NCBI GenBank assembly: GCA_963383645.1
Contig: OY726565.1
Coordinates: 33,026,529 to 33,090,528, forward strand
DNA: 64,000 nucleotides
From: Muscardinus avellanarius
Lineage: Eukaryota; Chordata; Mammalia; Rodentia; Gliridae
Direction: 5' to 3'
Below are positions 1-11,894 of the stretch, one piece after another; the first letter of the stretch is position 1, and each line of letters begins with the position of its first letter. Position numbers and translations under genes: made by a program. Below the pieces are notes generated by a model. That model ran no database searches, was not told the DNA's origin, and saw only the letters and a program-made list of their open reading frames with translations.

Positions 1-528
1 GTGTGTGATTTTTCTCTCCCTCTCCTCTCCACACTCCAAGAAAGCAGAGTGGTAGAGTACTGAGTACCTAGATTATTGCCTTAACCAGTCTATCAATCCA
101 GCTTCCTGTCCCAGATTCCTTTGTAGTTTCCACTCAATATGAACTGAAATATTTTAATCTGAACCCAATAAAGTAACTATGAAATATCATAATCTCATCT
201 GAAATTCTCTTTTAGAGAAAATTACTTTTAAACTACAAGTTCCCAAAGTTAGTTATATGTTAGTTGTTCAATCTTCCCTCTATAATATGAGAAATTATTG
301 ACTAACTCATGATGGTGATGATTAGTGAAAAGTGGAAATCAGCCCTGATGATAAGTAAATGGTGTTTTTTCTAACAAAGGATTGGTAATGTCTCCAATTA
401 TACATGGACAAAGCCAACAGCAATACTTCTCGAATGACATCTCCAAGGCCATTTGTAGCTGCAAAATGACTAACACTTTCTTCAGAGTTGATTGTTGCTT
501 TCCTACCATAGCATCCCCATCTTCACAT

Positions 529-531
<3 letters not shown>

Positions 532-570
<39 letters not shown>
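532..570. repeat. (TG)n microsatellite
   Basis: Uninterrupted TG dinucleotide array of about 39 bp. The flanks on either side (1-530 and 571-880) hold no gene or repeat I can name. The stretch near 700-800 has a CCAAATAAACC motif that could be the 3' end of an old LTR, but this is too weak to call. Confidence 0.95.
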
Positions 571-571
<1 letters not shown>

Positions 572-888
572 CCTGAACAAAAATAACCGAGGTACCCAAT
601 TAGTAAGCTACCACTGATGACAGCATCAGTAAAAAACATAGGCACTTTCCCAAGCCCTCCAGAGAATCATGCAGCACAAGTCTATATGCCCCTCCCCACC
701 ACAAAAAACCTACCCACCTTTTTAGATACAGCACAGTCCCTTCAGCAGTAGGTTCATCCTTGCTGTGGAAAGCCAAATAAACCTACTTTCTTGGTTATGA
801 CATTACAATGGGACTAGAAAGAATGGAATCTAGGAGCATATACGCTAAATAATCTTATTCCCTTTAACCTCTTACCATTTTTCATTTT

Positions 889-1358
889 TATGCCTTCATT
901 GGTGCATTATAGTCTTGCATCATAATGTAATTCTCAGTGATAGTGACATACATGCACACAGCACTTGGTGAGTTTTATCCTGGGTCCCGACTCATTCACC
1001 CTCTTCCCTATACAAGATAGTGAGATTTGCATTTGTATTATCACATATGTGCATAATTTCAGTGGAAGTGTTTCCTTCATTAATTCTCCCTTTCCCCTTC
1101 ACTCTCCCAAACCACCTCCCTTGCTCCATTGAAGTATTTCCTCCATTATCTAAAGTCCTTCTTATACCCCAATTGCTCCCTAGCTTCTGCATATAAAAGA
1201 AAACATATGACCCTTTACTTTCTGTGACTGGCTAATCTCACATAACATAATACTCTCCAAGCTCATAAATTTTCCTGAAAATAACATAATTTGTTCTTTA
1301 TTGCTGAGTAGAATTCTACTATGAATATATCATATAGTTTTGTAGTCTATTCATCTGT
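889..1358 (-). mobile_element. L1 3' end, 3' part of a 5'-inverted copy
   Basis: Reads as the reverse complement of an L1 tail. The low-coordinate end has ATTGGTGCAT, the complement of the 'TGCACCAAT' L1 terminus used elsewhere in the window. The last codons of ORF2 lie at about 1240-1358 (complement of the 'tggaatattactcagc' type sequence). It abuts a plus-oriented ORF2 piece at 1359, so this is the 3' half of an insertion with a 5' inversion. Confidence 0.75.
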
Positions 1359-1475
1359 ACCATTCCTGGGTATCTTTCCAAAGGGAATGAAATCAGAATA
1401 TTATGTTAATACATGCATATCCATGTTTATAGCAGCACAATTCATAAGAACCAAATTATGGAACCAATCTAGCTG
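1359..1475 (+). mobile_element. L1 ORF2 C-terminal fragment, inverted part
   Basis: Sense L1 ORF2 sequence. The translation from about 1360 reads IPFLGIFPKGMKSEYYVNTC and then a MFIAA.F...KLWNQ motif, which is the characteristic ORF2 C-terminal region. It lies head to head with the minus-strand L1 tail at 889-1358, as expected from twin priming. A-rich tracts follow at 1580-1620. Confidence 0.75.
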
Positions 1476-2099
1476 CTCTTTTACCATTTTTGTGCACATT
1501 ATTGGAGTATGTTCTCACTCACTACAGCCAGTCCATACTTGGCTGTTTACACAAAGTGAAGATACCCTTTAGCAACAGCTAAAAAAAAAAAGCAGAAATG
1601 GCTAAAAAAAAAAAAAAAAAGCAGAACTATACTCCATCTCCTTCACAGCCAACTCTGAGGTATGTCCTACCCTCTTTTCAGACCTTCCCTGTGAAACTGA
1701 GCCAGGTACTCTGTTAGGACTTGACATGATAACCCATCTTTAACAGTTGTCTTCCTTTTCCTTACTGATCCAGCTTTCATGTTGCCCAGTTGGTTTTACC
1801 TGAAAATGCTTCTTAACATTCTTTCCATGAATTCTCCCCCTTAGAGTCTACTTCTGGCAACTGCAACCCAATTTGAACAGGAAATAAGGTCAATGATGGC
1901 TTCCGGAGGTGACCATCATACCTAAGACCTAGAGAATATGTAGCAGTTAGTAGATAGAAATATAAGCAATGGCAGGAAAAGCCAAAAAGATAAATGAAAG
2001 AAAGAAAAATAAACCCAGAGATAGAAATCTTGTATGTGCATAGATCCATCAGCTGTTCAAGTACCAGGTATGGACCTCGGTATCCAGTCAGTGACAAAG

Positions 2100-2720
2100 C
2101 ATGAAATGCTTTTTATGTCACATAAAGAGTTTGAGCTTTAATCTCATGAGTGAGAGAAAAGTGATCAGATTTACATTTCATATCTGCAATTCTGGTCTGT
2201 GTAGAGAATGGATCTAGTTATAAATCTTCTGCAAACATTCTTTTAAAAATAAATGTCATATACACTGAAGTAAGATACAGACTGGAAGAAACACATTCGA
2301 GAACCAAATAGGAAGTAAAATTGTCTCACATCCTAATAGCTATGGAAGCTGAAAGGTAGAGAGAATCCCCAGTGATTCCAAGTTGAGAAATAGATGGGCA
2401 GTGATAAGACATGGAGGGTACAGACATGGAGCCGGCTGATATGGACCAAGAAACTTTCACTTTGACAGGTACTAGGACTGAGCAGCTTACAAACTTCTTA
2501 GGAAAAAATATCCAACCAGCAGTTGGAACTAAAAATACAAATGTCAGGTTCTGAGAGGGAGATATAGGTAGTAATAGAGATCCTAAGGATAGATGAGATC
2601 ACTCCAAAGGTTTCCTACTGAAAAGAAATATGACATGACAGAAGAAACCTGCAAACTTCCATGTGTCATGTTCTGGAGGAGGAAGATGACTTTAAAGAAG
2701 ATGAAATCAAAAGGTCGAAG
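2100..2720 (+). repeat. Ancient mammalian-wide repeat, family unresolved
   Basis: Diverged sequence with phrases familiar from an old dispersed repeat ('gtgatcagatttacatttc' near 2160, 'agatgagatcactccaaagg' near 2592). A similar block lies at 38030-38760. I recognise the type but not the family name. No open frame is preserved. Confidence 0.35.
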
Positions 2721-3479
2721 AAGTTTGAGGACAGCTTGGCAAGTACCATCTCTCCACTTTTCAATCACCAGGCTGCCCTTTCCCCCACTTCATGTAACAC
2801 CCAGATTTAACAGATGTATTAACTCAGGAAAACAGAAAATCCCTTGTTATATTTTTGTACCCTAAAATTTTCTGATGGTTATAAACAAAGTGGTCCATAA
2901 GTTGGATAAAATTCAATCTCTGCTCAAAGTATAGCTAAGTAAAAAAAAAAAGAAGAACTATTCAATGCTTTCTATATAGGTGTATTTCAAGCCTGAGAGA
3001 ACAAGCAATGTCACCTTCTAACATGTATGCTACAAACCAAATCCATTTCTAATATTTTAATACCTAGTTATGAATATCCAGCATTTTCCCTTTAGCATTC
3101 CTTTATTTTTTATTTTTATTTTTTTTACTTTATTTATTTATTTATTTTTATTGGTGCACTGTATTCATACATCATAGTAGGATACATACTTTTGTAGACA
3201 TACATGCACACTTTTCCCAGTCAGCCCCCACCCAATCCCCACCCCATTCTCTCCCTATCCCTCCCTCCCATGCTTGGCTTAGTAGTTGACATCTAGTATT
3301 ATGGCAATTTATCTAAAATTAAAAATGATAATCTCACATAACAGTTTCATTTGTCTGATACCAAGATTTTGATGACTTAAAGATAACATTTCAATATTTC
3401 TTTTTGCTTTCTTTCTTACCAGAGAATATTTTTTTCTATTTTTTAGGTGAAACTATCATATATTTATATATTTATTTTT

Positions 3480-4190
3480 CAGAAAAAAATCTCTCCTAAT
3501 ATGGAATATGGACTCTAGGTACCCAAAATGATCTTGAAAAAGAACAAAGCTAGAAGATATATATTTTCTGATTTCAAGCCATATAAAGCTACAATAATTG
3601 AAACAGTGTACTACTATTCTAAAGGCAGATATATAAACCATTGGAGTTAAATAAAAGCCTAGAGCTAAATTCTTCCCTATATTGTCAAGTTATTTTTGAC
3701 AAGGTTTCCACAAACATTTGGTGGTGGAAATATTAATCTTTTAACTAAATATTGTTAAAAAAATAATAATTACATGGAAAAGATTAAAATTGGACCCTTA
3801 CCTAATCCCATATACAAATATTAACTCAAAATAGATAATAGACCTAAATATAAATCTTAAGACTATAAACTTTTAGGAGAAAATCTGGGTCATTAAACCT
3901 CACAACATTGAAATTGGCAGTGATTTCTTGGTTATGATATCAATGGCACAGGCAACAGAAGAGTATACAAACTCCCTAAAAAATAAAAAAAAATTGTATA
4001 TCCAAAGACAATGTAAACAGAGTTAACAGTTACTAATAGAATGGGATAAAATATTTCCAAATGCTATATCTGAAGGTATATTAATATTCCAACTAGAAAT
4101 CCTAGAAATTAACAACAATAAAGGCAAACAATACACTTTAGAGATAGGTAAAAGACTAACATAAATAATGAATCTCCACAGATAACCAAT
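3480..4190 (+). mobile_element. Inverted L1 ORF2 C-terminal fragment within unit A
   Basis: On the plus strand, opposite to ORF1 of the same unit, the sequence reads as decayed L1 ORF2 downstream of the reverse transcriptase. It includes the LIFDK-like 'ttatttttgacaagg' (3690), a KxxPYTKINSK-like 'cttacctaatcccatatac', the LEENLG-like 'ttaggagaaaatctgggtc' (3873) and the EKIFxxA-like 'gataaaatatttccaaatgc' (4045). Stops and frameshifts are frequent. The same inverted block with the same edge to the 3' UTR is found in units B, C and D. Confidence 0.8.
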
Positions 4191-4224
4191 CTTAGTTGTC
4201 TGTTGGATGGAAAATCTTGTTTCT

Positions 4225-5109
4225 CTAGTTCTGGAGTGTGTTACCTATTTCTTCTTTGTAGTTAATCTCTTTGAGTTTTTTCTCTAGTGCTGGTTTTGAA
4301 GACATAAATTCCTTCAGTTTCTGTTTGTCATGGAAGCTTCTTATTTTTCTATCTAATTTGATAGAAAGTTTTGCTGGGTAGGAAATTTTTGGCTAGAAGT
4401 TGTTTTCTTTCAGAGTTTGAAATATGTTACTCCAAGTCCTTCTGGCTCTCATAACTTGTTTTGGGAAGTCTGGAGTGATTCTAATTGGTTTGCCTCTGAA
4501 TGTCACTTGGCCCTTTGCTTTTGTTGCCTTTAAGATTCTCTACTTGGCTTCCACATTGGTCATTTTGACAATTATGTGGGGTGGGGATCCTCTTCTCCGA
4601 TCCTGTCTAAAGGGAGTTCTATAAGTTTCCTGGACCTGTGTATCGACCTCTTGCTCTATGTCTGGAAAATTTTCTGCTATTACTTCCTTGAAGAGCTTGT
4701 TGATCCCTTTGGTTTCACTTTCTTTTCCCTCCTCTATTCCAATTATTCTTAGGTTATCTCTCTTAAAATGGGCCCATATTTCTTCAATATCAGACTCCTG
4801 CTGTCGGATATTTTTTCCTAGATTAGAAACTATGCGTTCATTTTTGGAATGATCATCTTCTAAGAGCGAGATTCTGTTCTCCATGTGTTCTAATCGGTTG
4901 TTTGTGCTTTGAATTGAGGCCTTTACTTCATCAATTGCATCCTTTATCTCTTTTTGGCTCTCTCTGAGTTCTTTTCGAAGCACCTCTATTATTTCTACAG
5001 TTATTTTCCTGATTTGATCTTCTAGAAATCTCTGATTTTCTGTTTTATCGGGTTCTGATGTTGTGGGGTTGTGGGCATTTATTGCTCCAGTATTATTCCT
5101 CTTTCCCAT
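4225..5109 (-). pseudogene. L1-type ORF1 of unit A, two nonsense codons
   Basis: Same 295-codon frame as the intact copy in unit C (294 residues plus stop), with no net indel. The ATG (MGKRNNTGAI...) is at 5109. A GTG 45 bases upstream extends the open frame, but in unit C that extension hits a stop, so the internal ATG is the likely start. Codon 190 (Gln in unit C, within NVEAKQRIL) is TAG here, near 4540. A second CAG-to-TAG change lies in the NFQPKIS motif near 4395. Both are C-to-T transitions, as expected of decay after insertion. The coiled coil and most of the RNA-recognition domain lie before the first stop. Confidence 0.85.
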
Positions 5110-6164
5110 GATTTCGGATGTTTGTGCCTTCTCTGGGTTCTTCCCTTGGGTCACTATGACTTCGCTTAAGGTGCTCTAGATCTCGATTCTGTAGTATCTC
5201 AGACCCCACTACCCCTTTACTGGGTTGTATCACAGAGTCTCCGACCCAGAGAGTCGATAGAGGCTGCTTTAGACTGTGGGGGGTGCCAGGTTGGGCGTTC
5301 TCCTATGGTGTGATATCTCTGCCACCGCCCCTCCCCCACTGGGTCAAGTCCCAGGGAGTACAGTACTGGGATTTCTCCTCTGTGGCCCGCAATTTGACTC
5401 ACTGTTCTTGAGTACGCAGATGTAGCTGTACTGGATTTGGTGAATTCTCTGCTGCTGCCGCCGGTGGCAATATGGTGCCTCTGCTACGCCCTCAGCTGTG
5501 GGGCTGGTGTTTTTCTTCTTGGTTTTGATTTCCACTCTGAATCCTGCAGCGTGTGCTGAGCTCGGCCACTGGGAGCTTTAGATGCTCTCTGCGCGGAGAA
5601 ATCCCACCTGGCTGCTCCACAGCGGCTCACCTCGGCTTGCTGTAGCCGTCCCGTGAATTCGCCGGTGCAGCCGGCAGTATGGCGCTGCTGCCGCATCTGC
5701 CGCGTCCTCGGGCGTGAGGCGGATTATCTCCTCTGTGGCTCTGTTCTCAGTCCGCTTTCTCTCTGGAGCCTGGTGATTTTTTGTTTCACTGGTGATGGTG
5801 TTTTCTGGCTATGAAAGGCGCTGATTTTGTGGTAATGGAGATTGGTTGTTAGCGGGGCTCTTAAGCCTCGCTTTTCTAGGTCGCCATCTTCCCGGAAGTC
5901 CTAGCGTTCCTTTAAAAGCAAGGAAAGATTAATTCTGCAGAAGACCCATGTGCACTGAGAGGGACTAGGAATTTCTGTTCTTTCTAGCCATCATCAAATA
6001 AGTTACATAACAAATTGAGTCATTGCCAAGATACATAAGAAGGCTGGCTGGAGAAATAAATATGAAAAGAGAAAATAGGATGGTGCTAGAATTATTTTGA
6101 CAGCCATAAAATTTAACATACAATTTAAAACAATACTGCCACTGAACCACACAGCTTGTACACA

Positions 6165-6305
6165 ACAGACAACTATTTATTAAGGGATTCCTCTGTTTCT
6201 GTCATTGTGCCTAATGTTTTACCCATATTTTCACATTTAATATTCAAAAACTACTTTGAGTAGCAAATTATATAATTTCCTTTTTAAAAATAAAGCAACT
6301 GTGGC
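6165..6305 (-). repeat. MIR SINE fragment
   Basis: Reverse complement of the MIR 3' half: a 'tattaag..' start, a 'ttttacccatattttcacatttaat' stretch and an 'aaataaagcaactg' stretch correspond to the usual 'tttacatatattaactcattt' and 'gaggaaactgaggc' segments. Highly diverged. Confidence 0.45.
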
Positions 6306-6930
6306 AATATAAGAATCCAAGACCATATAATCCAGCAACCCTACTACTGAATCAAGGAAGTAAGATCAATATGTCAGAGACATCAGCACTCCCATGTTCA
6401 TTGTGACATCATTCACAATAGCCAATATATGGACACAGCCTAAGTGTTCATCAACAGAAGAAGTGAATAAAGAAATTATAGTATATATGTACAATGAAAT
6501 ATTATCCAACCATAGCAAAGAAGAAAATCCTTCCATATATGATAACATGGATGAAACTGAATGACACTATACTAAATAAATTAAGCTAGTCACAAAAATA
6601 AATAAATACCATGTGTCTCACTTATATGTGGAATCTAAGAAGCTGGAACTCAGAAGCAGAGAGTAGAATGATGGTTGCCAGGCTCTGCAAATAGAAAGGG
6701 GTGGGAGGAATGGAGAAATGTTTGTTCAAAGGTACAAACTTCCAGTTATAAGATGAGCAAGTTCCAAGGATCTAATGTTCAACATGGGTGATGATGGAGA
6801 TGTTAATTTGATTATGTTAATCATTAAACAATGTTCATATATATTTATTCATCATATTATATACCTCGAATACATTCAATCTTTGTTTGTCAATTAAATA
6901 CTTTAAGTAAAAATACAACAAAATGGTGGT
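6306..6930 (+). mobile_element. Old L1 3' end (L1MA-like)
   Basis: Sense ORF2 C-terminus ('ttcacaatagccaatatatgg', 'gaaatattatccaacc', 'atgaaactgaatgac') followed by a typical older L1 3' UTR ('ggtgggaggaatggagaaatg', 'aaaggtacaaacttccagtta', 'caagttccaaggatctaatg'). This 3' UTR differs from the G-rich sciurid type at the ends of units A-D. From here to 8900 I see only unique AT-rich DNA, apart from a possible short L1 tail at 7470-7520 ('taatgcaccaataaag'). Confidence 0.75.
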
Positions 6931-8903
6931 GGAAGAAAGACTGCGAGGATCATGTAATAAGTAAAGAACATAAATTTAAATCAATGTTCTGCCTGGTACT
7001 ACAATCCATGCCCTCAACCAAAAGCTCTATTACTCTTTCTAGTCCTCTGTCCTTAGAGTCTCAATGCCAGGATAAGTTTGTAGAGTAGAAGTTCCAACCC
7101 TAGAGTACTCAAGATTGACTTTTGCTTTATTTATGTGCAAATTCAGGCAATATCAAAGCCTCAGAAAAAAATAACATAAGAAAGCATCAAGTCTAAGCTC
7201 TAGTTTTTACATGGCTGGTACAGACATATCTGTAAGTATCAGCATAGTTTATTATGTGGCAGAACTTATTAAAATATAGAAAAAACTTAAAAGGCAGACA
7301 TAAAATCCTTAAATACATGACAGTCGGCCAAATCAAAGCAACAAATGACTATTTCATCAAGAAGGCAATGTGAGTTAATGTAGATCATCAAATTTCAACC
7401 TTATACTTTAGTACTAGGATGATGAAAGCAATTTTAATAATGTGAACTATACCCAGAGGAGGTATTTTAAAGGGTTATAACTACATTATTATATAAGACT
7501 GTAATGCACCAATAAAGCAATAAGCAAATAAAAATAAAAGGGTTAAAAGCATAATAAAGAAAAAATAGTTAAATATATTATAAGGTGATAGCATACTTTT
7601 AAGCAATTAGTATGAACATTGGAAAAGTCACTGTGGCTTCCCAGCAGACTCAAAAGAGAGTAAGTTAATCCATTATGTGACTGGAATCTCAGGTCTATTA
7701 GTGAGCTCTGTGCTTTCATTGTCTATACCCCATAAGCCTATTCAAGACAAGTGGGAATCATGCGTACAAGAAGCCATTACACGTTTGCTTTATACTCCTG
7801 GAAGATCCAACTTGTGAGAATACATTCTACACCCTCACCACTCTGGGGAGATTTTGTTCCTATAAAATTTGAGGATGTGTTTTTATAGCCTAGAATCAAG
7901 CCCTCCTGGGAAGAGGGTAACTTTTTAAGGAAAACATCAGCAGTCTGTTGTTTGTCTCCAGCCAGAGCTGACCCTTCTTAGGTTTAGGATGACCATTTTC
8001 CGAGAATAGAAAATTTGGGCTAAATGAGAAATACTCTGTAAAATTGCTTTATTGCTATGTTGGTTTTCTTTGTAATTATGGTTGAGTTATTCCATAAAAT
8101 TTGCTGCTCTGCTAGTCTTATAATGGCAATACAGTCCAACCAATTTGTTATTCACTGGAGAAGATGGTAAATGGGCGGGCTACGGTATCTAAAACTTTGT
8201 GTGCTAACGACACTGGTTATATTTTCCAGAAACTTTGGTTGAGTTTTCTGTAGGAATTGGCTTAAAGGCAAAACTGAATCTGAGGTAGCCTAGAAATAGC
8301 ACAAGAAACTGATTTATTCTAGCCTTAGCTCTATCTTAAATAATGAGCAGGGCTGTGTGTTGAAAGACACCATTTGTGTTGGACTCAAGCAGGGAAGAAT
8401 CATGGAGAAAATATGAGAAGACCAGAACAAAAGTGGGCAGGGCATGGAAATAAATATGAACACACACACATGCATATAAATAATTAAACTATAGACTTGA
8501 AAACATAAAGATCCCAAACTCTGAAGGCAGAAATCAGTTTTACCTTGCAAAATGATATTGCAGAAAGCATGGATTTCTCACTAATTAGAAACAGAATTAT
8601 AATGTACTGGCATCTTTAGTCACAAAACATATTTAATTTGCCGGCAGACCTTTCTCCTTCTCTGACCTCCATCCAATTTCCCTCTTCCCTTTCAAAGCAA
8701 GAAATCTGAAGGCTGGGCTTACCAAAGTGTCTAGGCTGATCAAGTGGATTCTGCATAAAGTTAATTCATGCCCAGCCTTCAGATTTCCATTTGGCTTCTG
8801 AAAATCATGTTTATAGTAAGAAAGAGAATGTAGTAATAATTGAACATGCAACACCAGGGCAAATGCTACTATGTCTAAAATAAGTAAGAAAAATATCAAT
8901 CAC

Positions 8904-9117
8904 CGCTAGGTGCAGTGGTGCGTGCCTACAATCCCAGTACTTGGGGAGCTGAGACAGGAAGATCTCAGGTTGGAGACCTGCCTCAGCAACTAAATGAAAC
9001 TCTCAGGAACCTAGCAATAGCCTGTTTCAAAACAAAAAATTAAGAAGTGATAGAAGTGTTGGGAGTGTAGCTCAGAAGTAGAATACCCTGGATTCAACCC
9101 CCAGTGCCACAAAATGA
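8904..9117 (+). mobile_element. B1-dID SINE
   Basis: B1-like left half (ctaggtgcagtggtgcgtgc ... gaggctgag-like) joined by an A-rich linker to an ID-like right half (gggagtgtagctcagaagtagaa ... cccccagtgcc) and a short A-rich tail. Moderately diverged. Confidence 0.85.
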
Positions 9118-9139
9118 AAACAAATGGCTTCTTTCACTT

Positions 9140-9720
9140 AATAAAACACATTTAAGGTTTCTTCATACCTGTGTGATAGTGTTCTTTTAGTGCTGAATAA
9201 TATTCCACTGTATGAATATATCCTGATTTATTTATCCGTTCACCTGCCATAGCATTCTTGGTTGCCTCCAAGTATTGGAAATTATGAATAAAGCTACTAT
9301 AAACACTTATGCACAGATTTTTGTATGAAAGTAGATTTTCAATGGTTTTGGATAATGAGGTATAACAGATGGACTCTATAGTAAGAAAATGTTTAGTTTT
9401 GTAAGACACTTCCCGACAATTGACAGTCAGCCAAAGCAATTGTGCCATTTTTCATTCCCACAACAATGAATGAGAGTTCTTGTTCTACATACTTACCAGC
9501 ACTAGATACGGTCATTGTTTGAGATTTTGGCCGCTCTAATAAGTGTGTAAAGGTATCTTACTGTTGTTCTAATTTGCAATCTCCCAATGGCATACAATGT
9601 TGAGCATCTTTTCAAATTCTTATTTGCCATTTTGATGTAGTGTCTGTTTCAAATAGTTTTCTATTTTTTGTTCAGGTTGTTCATTTTATGTTTTATCTTT
9701 TAACGTCTATTTTGATGCCA
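9140..9720 (-). mobile_element. Ancient L1 ORF2 3' fragment
   Basis: Reverse complement of the L1 ORF2 C-terminal region and its downstream sequence: 'gtgctgaataatattccactg', 'tatttatccgttcacctgcc', 'ggaaattatgaataaagctac' and 'ccatttttcattcccacaac' in plus-strand order. Heavily decayed, with no useful frame. Confidence 0.7.
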
Positions 9721-10244
9721 TAAAGAAAGAAACTAGAGTATCACACTAATTATGCTGCCTTTTTTCCAGCCTAAATATAACTTGAAATAAAACTTTAGGT
9801 AAAATAAATAGCATGCACACTTCCTCAGTGCTACACATTTATCAAACCAAGTTCTCCCTGAGCAAAAAGTTATTCATTGAATTTTGAATAGGTATTTCCA
9901 CATAAAAACTCTTTCTATCTACTTTTAATAATAATTCTCAGCCCCAGCATATTATAAAATTAAGGATTCTTTTTTTGTAATTTAGAAATTATATAAGAAA
10001 TTTGAAAAATTGTAATTTGGGTCTTTAGTACCAGAATTGAAGTTATATAGAACTGAATTTTTTCTTCAAAATCAGGTAAGAAGGAGGAAGAACTAAACGG
10101 CAAGAGGAAAACTGGAGTCCGCACCCATTTTCCCAAGTTTATGCTTTATCCTCTAATTTCATAACAAAAAGAAAATTTTAATTTCTATACAAGAGAGTTG
10201 AGAAAGAAGTGAGAAAACAGTAAATCCAGAATCAAAGCAACATA

Positions 10245-10450
10245 ACAGGGCTTATCAACCTCAGCTCATTGGCAGTTTGTGCCATATAATACTTAGTGGT
10301 AGAGGACAGTCCTGTTCTTTGTAGGAGGTTTAGAGACTTTCCCTGGCCTCTATCTAAAGTCCAGCAGGATCCCCTTTTGTTTTGATAACCAAAAATATCT
10401 CTAGACCCTGCCAAATATTTCTGGGTGTTAGGGGAAGAAACGCAGCTCAA
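10245..10450 (-). mobile_element. MER5A-like hAT DNA transposon relic
   Basis: Plus-strand text 'aacctcagctcattggcagt ... aggacagtcctgttctttg ... ctgccaaatatttctgggtg' corresponds to the reverse complement of the non-autonomous hAT-Charlie element MER5A. Open frames across it are chance. The region 9720-10240 and 10450-11090 shows nothing I can name. Confidence 0.6.
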
Positions 10451-11094
10451 TTATATTAAATGATTATTTCTTCTCCTAGAAAATATAGACCAAGAAGTCC
10501 CCCTAAAAATAAAATATTTAAAGAAATGGTAACAAAAAATGTACCACATCTTTTTTGCCTTTTATTCTATATAAGGCAAAATAGTTTGAAACATAAACGT
10601 TTCAAAAGGAGCAATCATTTGAATATAAATCTTTCATTTGGTTCAAAGGGCTGGTCATTACACATGAGATGAGAAATGTGGGTTTTGTGGGTTTTCTGTG
10701 ATTGGAATCTCAGAAACACAGCTGAATAGCATAAATCAAATATAGTGTCAATCACTTGTTTGGCAATCCAAAGGAACAATACTGATCTACTGCGTTAACA
10801 AAAAAAAAAAAAAAACCAATACTTTTAAAATATATCTGTTCCTTCTAACTCTTTAAATGTTTTAATTGATTTTTTAACCTTTGATTCTATGCTCCTTGAT
10901 TGTTACTACTGTATTTTAGCAGCACAGGTAAAAGGGTGTTTCTGAGACAGTATTGGTGCATATAGAAGAAAGTGGGCTTTCAAGAAAAATAAATCTAGTT
11001 TTGAATTAAAAGTTTGTACTAAATCCTTGGGTCTCCTCCCCTTGCTTTATTTTCCCCTGTTTGTAAGAAAACAAATACTGAAATAATGGGTGTA

Positions 11095-11465
11095 TTAGTC
11101 AGGGTTATAAAAAAAAAGAAATATAATAGAAATTGTTTCAAAGATTGCAGAAGTGGAGAAATCCCTCAATCTGCTGAACCAATTGTCTAAGAAGTACAGT
11201 ATATGAGGACAGAAGAAGAAAGATGTCCCAGCTTAAGAAGCAAATAAAAATTGCTCTTCTTCTACCTTCTTGATCTACTTGGGCCTTCCACAGATTGTAT
11301 GATACCCAGACCAGTGAGGGCAATTTCTTTACTTGGTCTACAAATTCAAATGCTAATCTCTCCTAGAAATAGATTCACAGACACACCCAGAAATATTTCA
11401 GCAGCGAATTGGTCATCCTTTAGCCTCTTTAAGTTGATACATGGGCATGATTTGGTATTATTTTA
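11095..11465 (+). repeat. Ancient mammalian repeat (tgtattagtcagggtt type)
   Basis: Begins with 'gtgtattagtcagggtt' at 11090-11106, a familiar opening of an old dispersed mammalian element. It contains 'aaattcaaatgctaatctc' and 'agacacacccagaaatatttc' at 11341-11400 and ends with 'aagttgatacatgggcatg', matching that element's 3' portion. I do not recall the family name with certainty. Confidence 0.5.
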
Positions 11466-11483
11466 AGGATAAATATTCATTCT

Positions 11484-11672
11484 GTTTTGGGGGAGTGGAG
11501 ACTGGGGATTGAACTCATTCTACCTCTAAGCTATACATCAGCCCTCTTTGGAAACAGCATCTCACAAGTTTGCTGAGGGCCTCACTAAGTTGCTGAGGCT
11601 GGCTGCAAACCTGAGATCTTCCTCTCTCAGCCTCCAAGTATTGAAGTTACAGGCATGCACCACACTAAGCTC
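11484..11672 (-). mobile_element. B1-dID SINE
   Basis: Minus-strand copy: the ID-like half reads 'gactggggattgaactcattctacctctaagctatacatc' in split form, followed by 'ctcactaagttgctgaggctgg' and the complement of a B1 start ('ggcatgcaccacactaagctcc'). Confidence 0.8.
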
Positions 11673-11830
11673 CATTCATTAATAAAATTTTGCCAAGGAC
11701 CTATTAGGTATCAACCACTGTTCTCATCATATGCAACTTATAGGATAGTATCAGGGAAACAAAAGCCAATAAGGAAAAAAAATGAATAAGTACAAAACAA
11801 AGCAAAGTACCAGAGAGGGAGATGCCATAT
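11673..11830 (-). repeat. L2 LINE 3' end fragment (probable)
   Basis: Plus-strand reading 'cattcattaat...ttgccaaggacctattaggtatcaaccactgttct' followed by 'gggaaacaaaagccaataag' is the pattern of an L2 3' end in reverse complement (attcattcaacaaatattt, then the 'gcctactatgtgccaggcactg' region). Strongly diverged. Confidence 0.45.
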
Positions 11831-11894
11831 TAGGACATGATTCAATACATTGGTCAGGAAGACCCATCTCTGAGGTCACTGGCTGAACACTTGA

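Larger units (their letters stand above)
3106..5901 (-). mobile_element. Unit A: HAL1-like composite L1 element
   Basis: Full-length composite retroelement on the minus strand. It has a 5' UTR (5901-5110), a broken ORF1 (5109-4225), an inverted L1 ORF2 fragment (about 4190-3480) and an L1 3' UTR ending in an A-tail (T-rich at 3106-3150 on the plus strand). The flanking target-site duplication is 13 bp: tagcattccttta at 3093-3105 and tagcgttccttta at 5902-5914, differing by one CpG transition. The 5' end has the ETS-type core CCGGAAGT (5892-5899 on the plus strand) next to a YY1-type CGCCATCTT (5882-5890), so the minus-strand transcript would start with ACTTCCGGGAAGATGGCG. No ORF2 or reverse transcriptase is encoded. 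Confidence 0.85.

Noticed and set aside
382..576. Open frame ending in poly-Cys/Val
   Set aside because: The C-terminal part is translation of the (TG)n array; there is no coding context upstream.
4424..4852. Plus-strand frames over unit A ORF1
   Set aside because: Antisense shadows of the L1 ORF1 on the minus strand; the same shadows occur over units B and C.
5217..5696. Short frames in the CpG-rich 5' UTR of unit A (MSQIAGHRGEI..., MRQQRHTAG...)
   Set aside because: Similar frames occur in the 5' UTRs of units B and C but with different lengths and stops. They look like consequences of GC-rich, stop-poor DNA, not a conserved ORF0.
3106..5901. Unit A as an L1 inverted by twin priming at this site
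   Set aside because: Units B and C at other sites with other TSDs have the same inversion borders, so the inversion predates this insertion.
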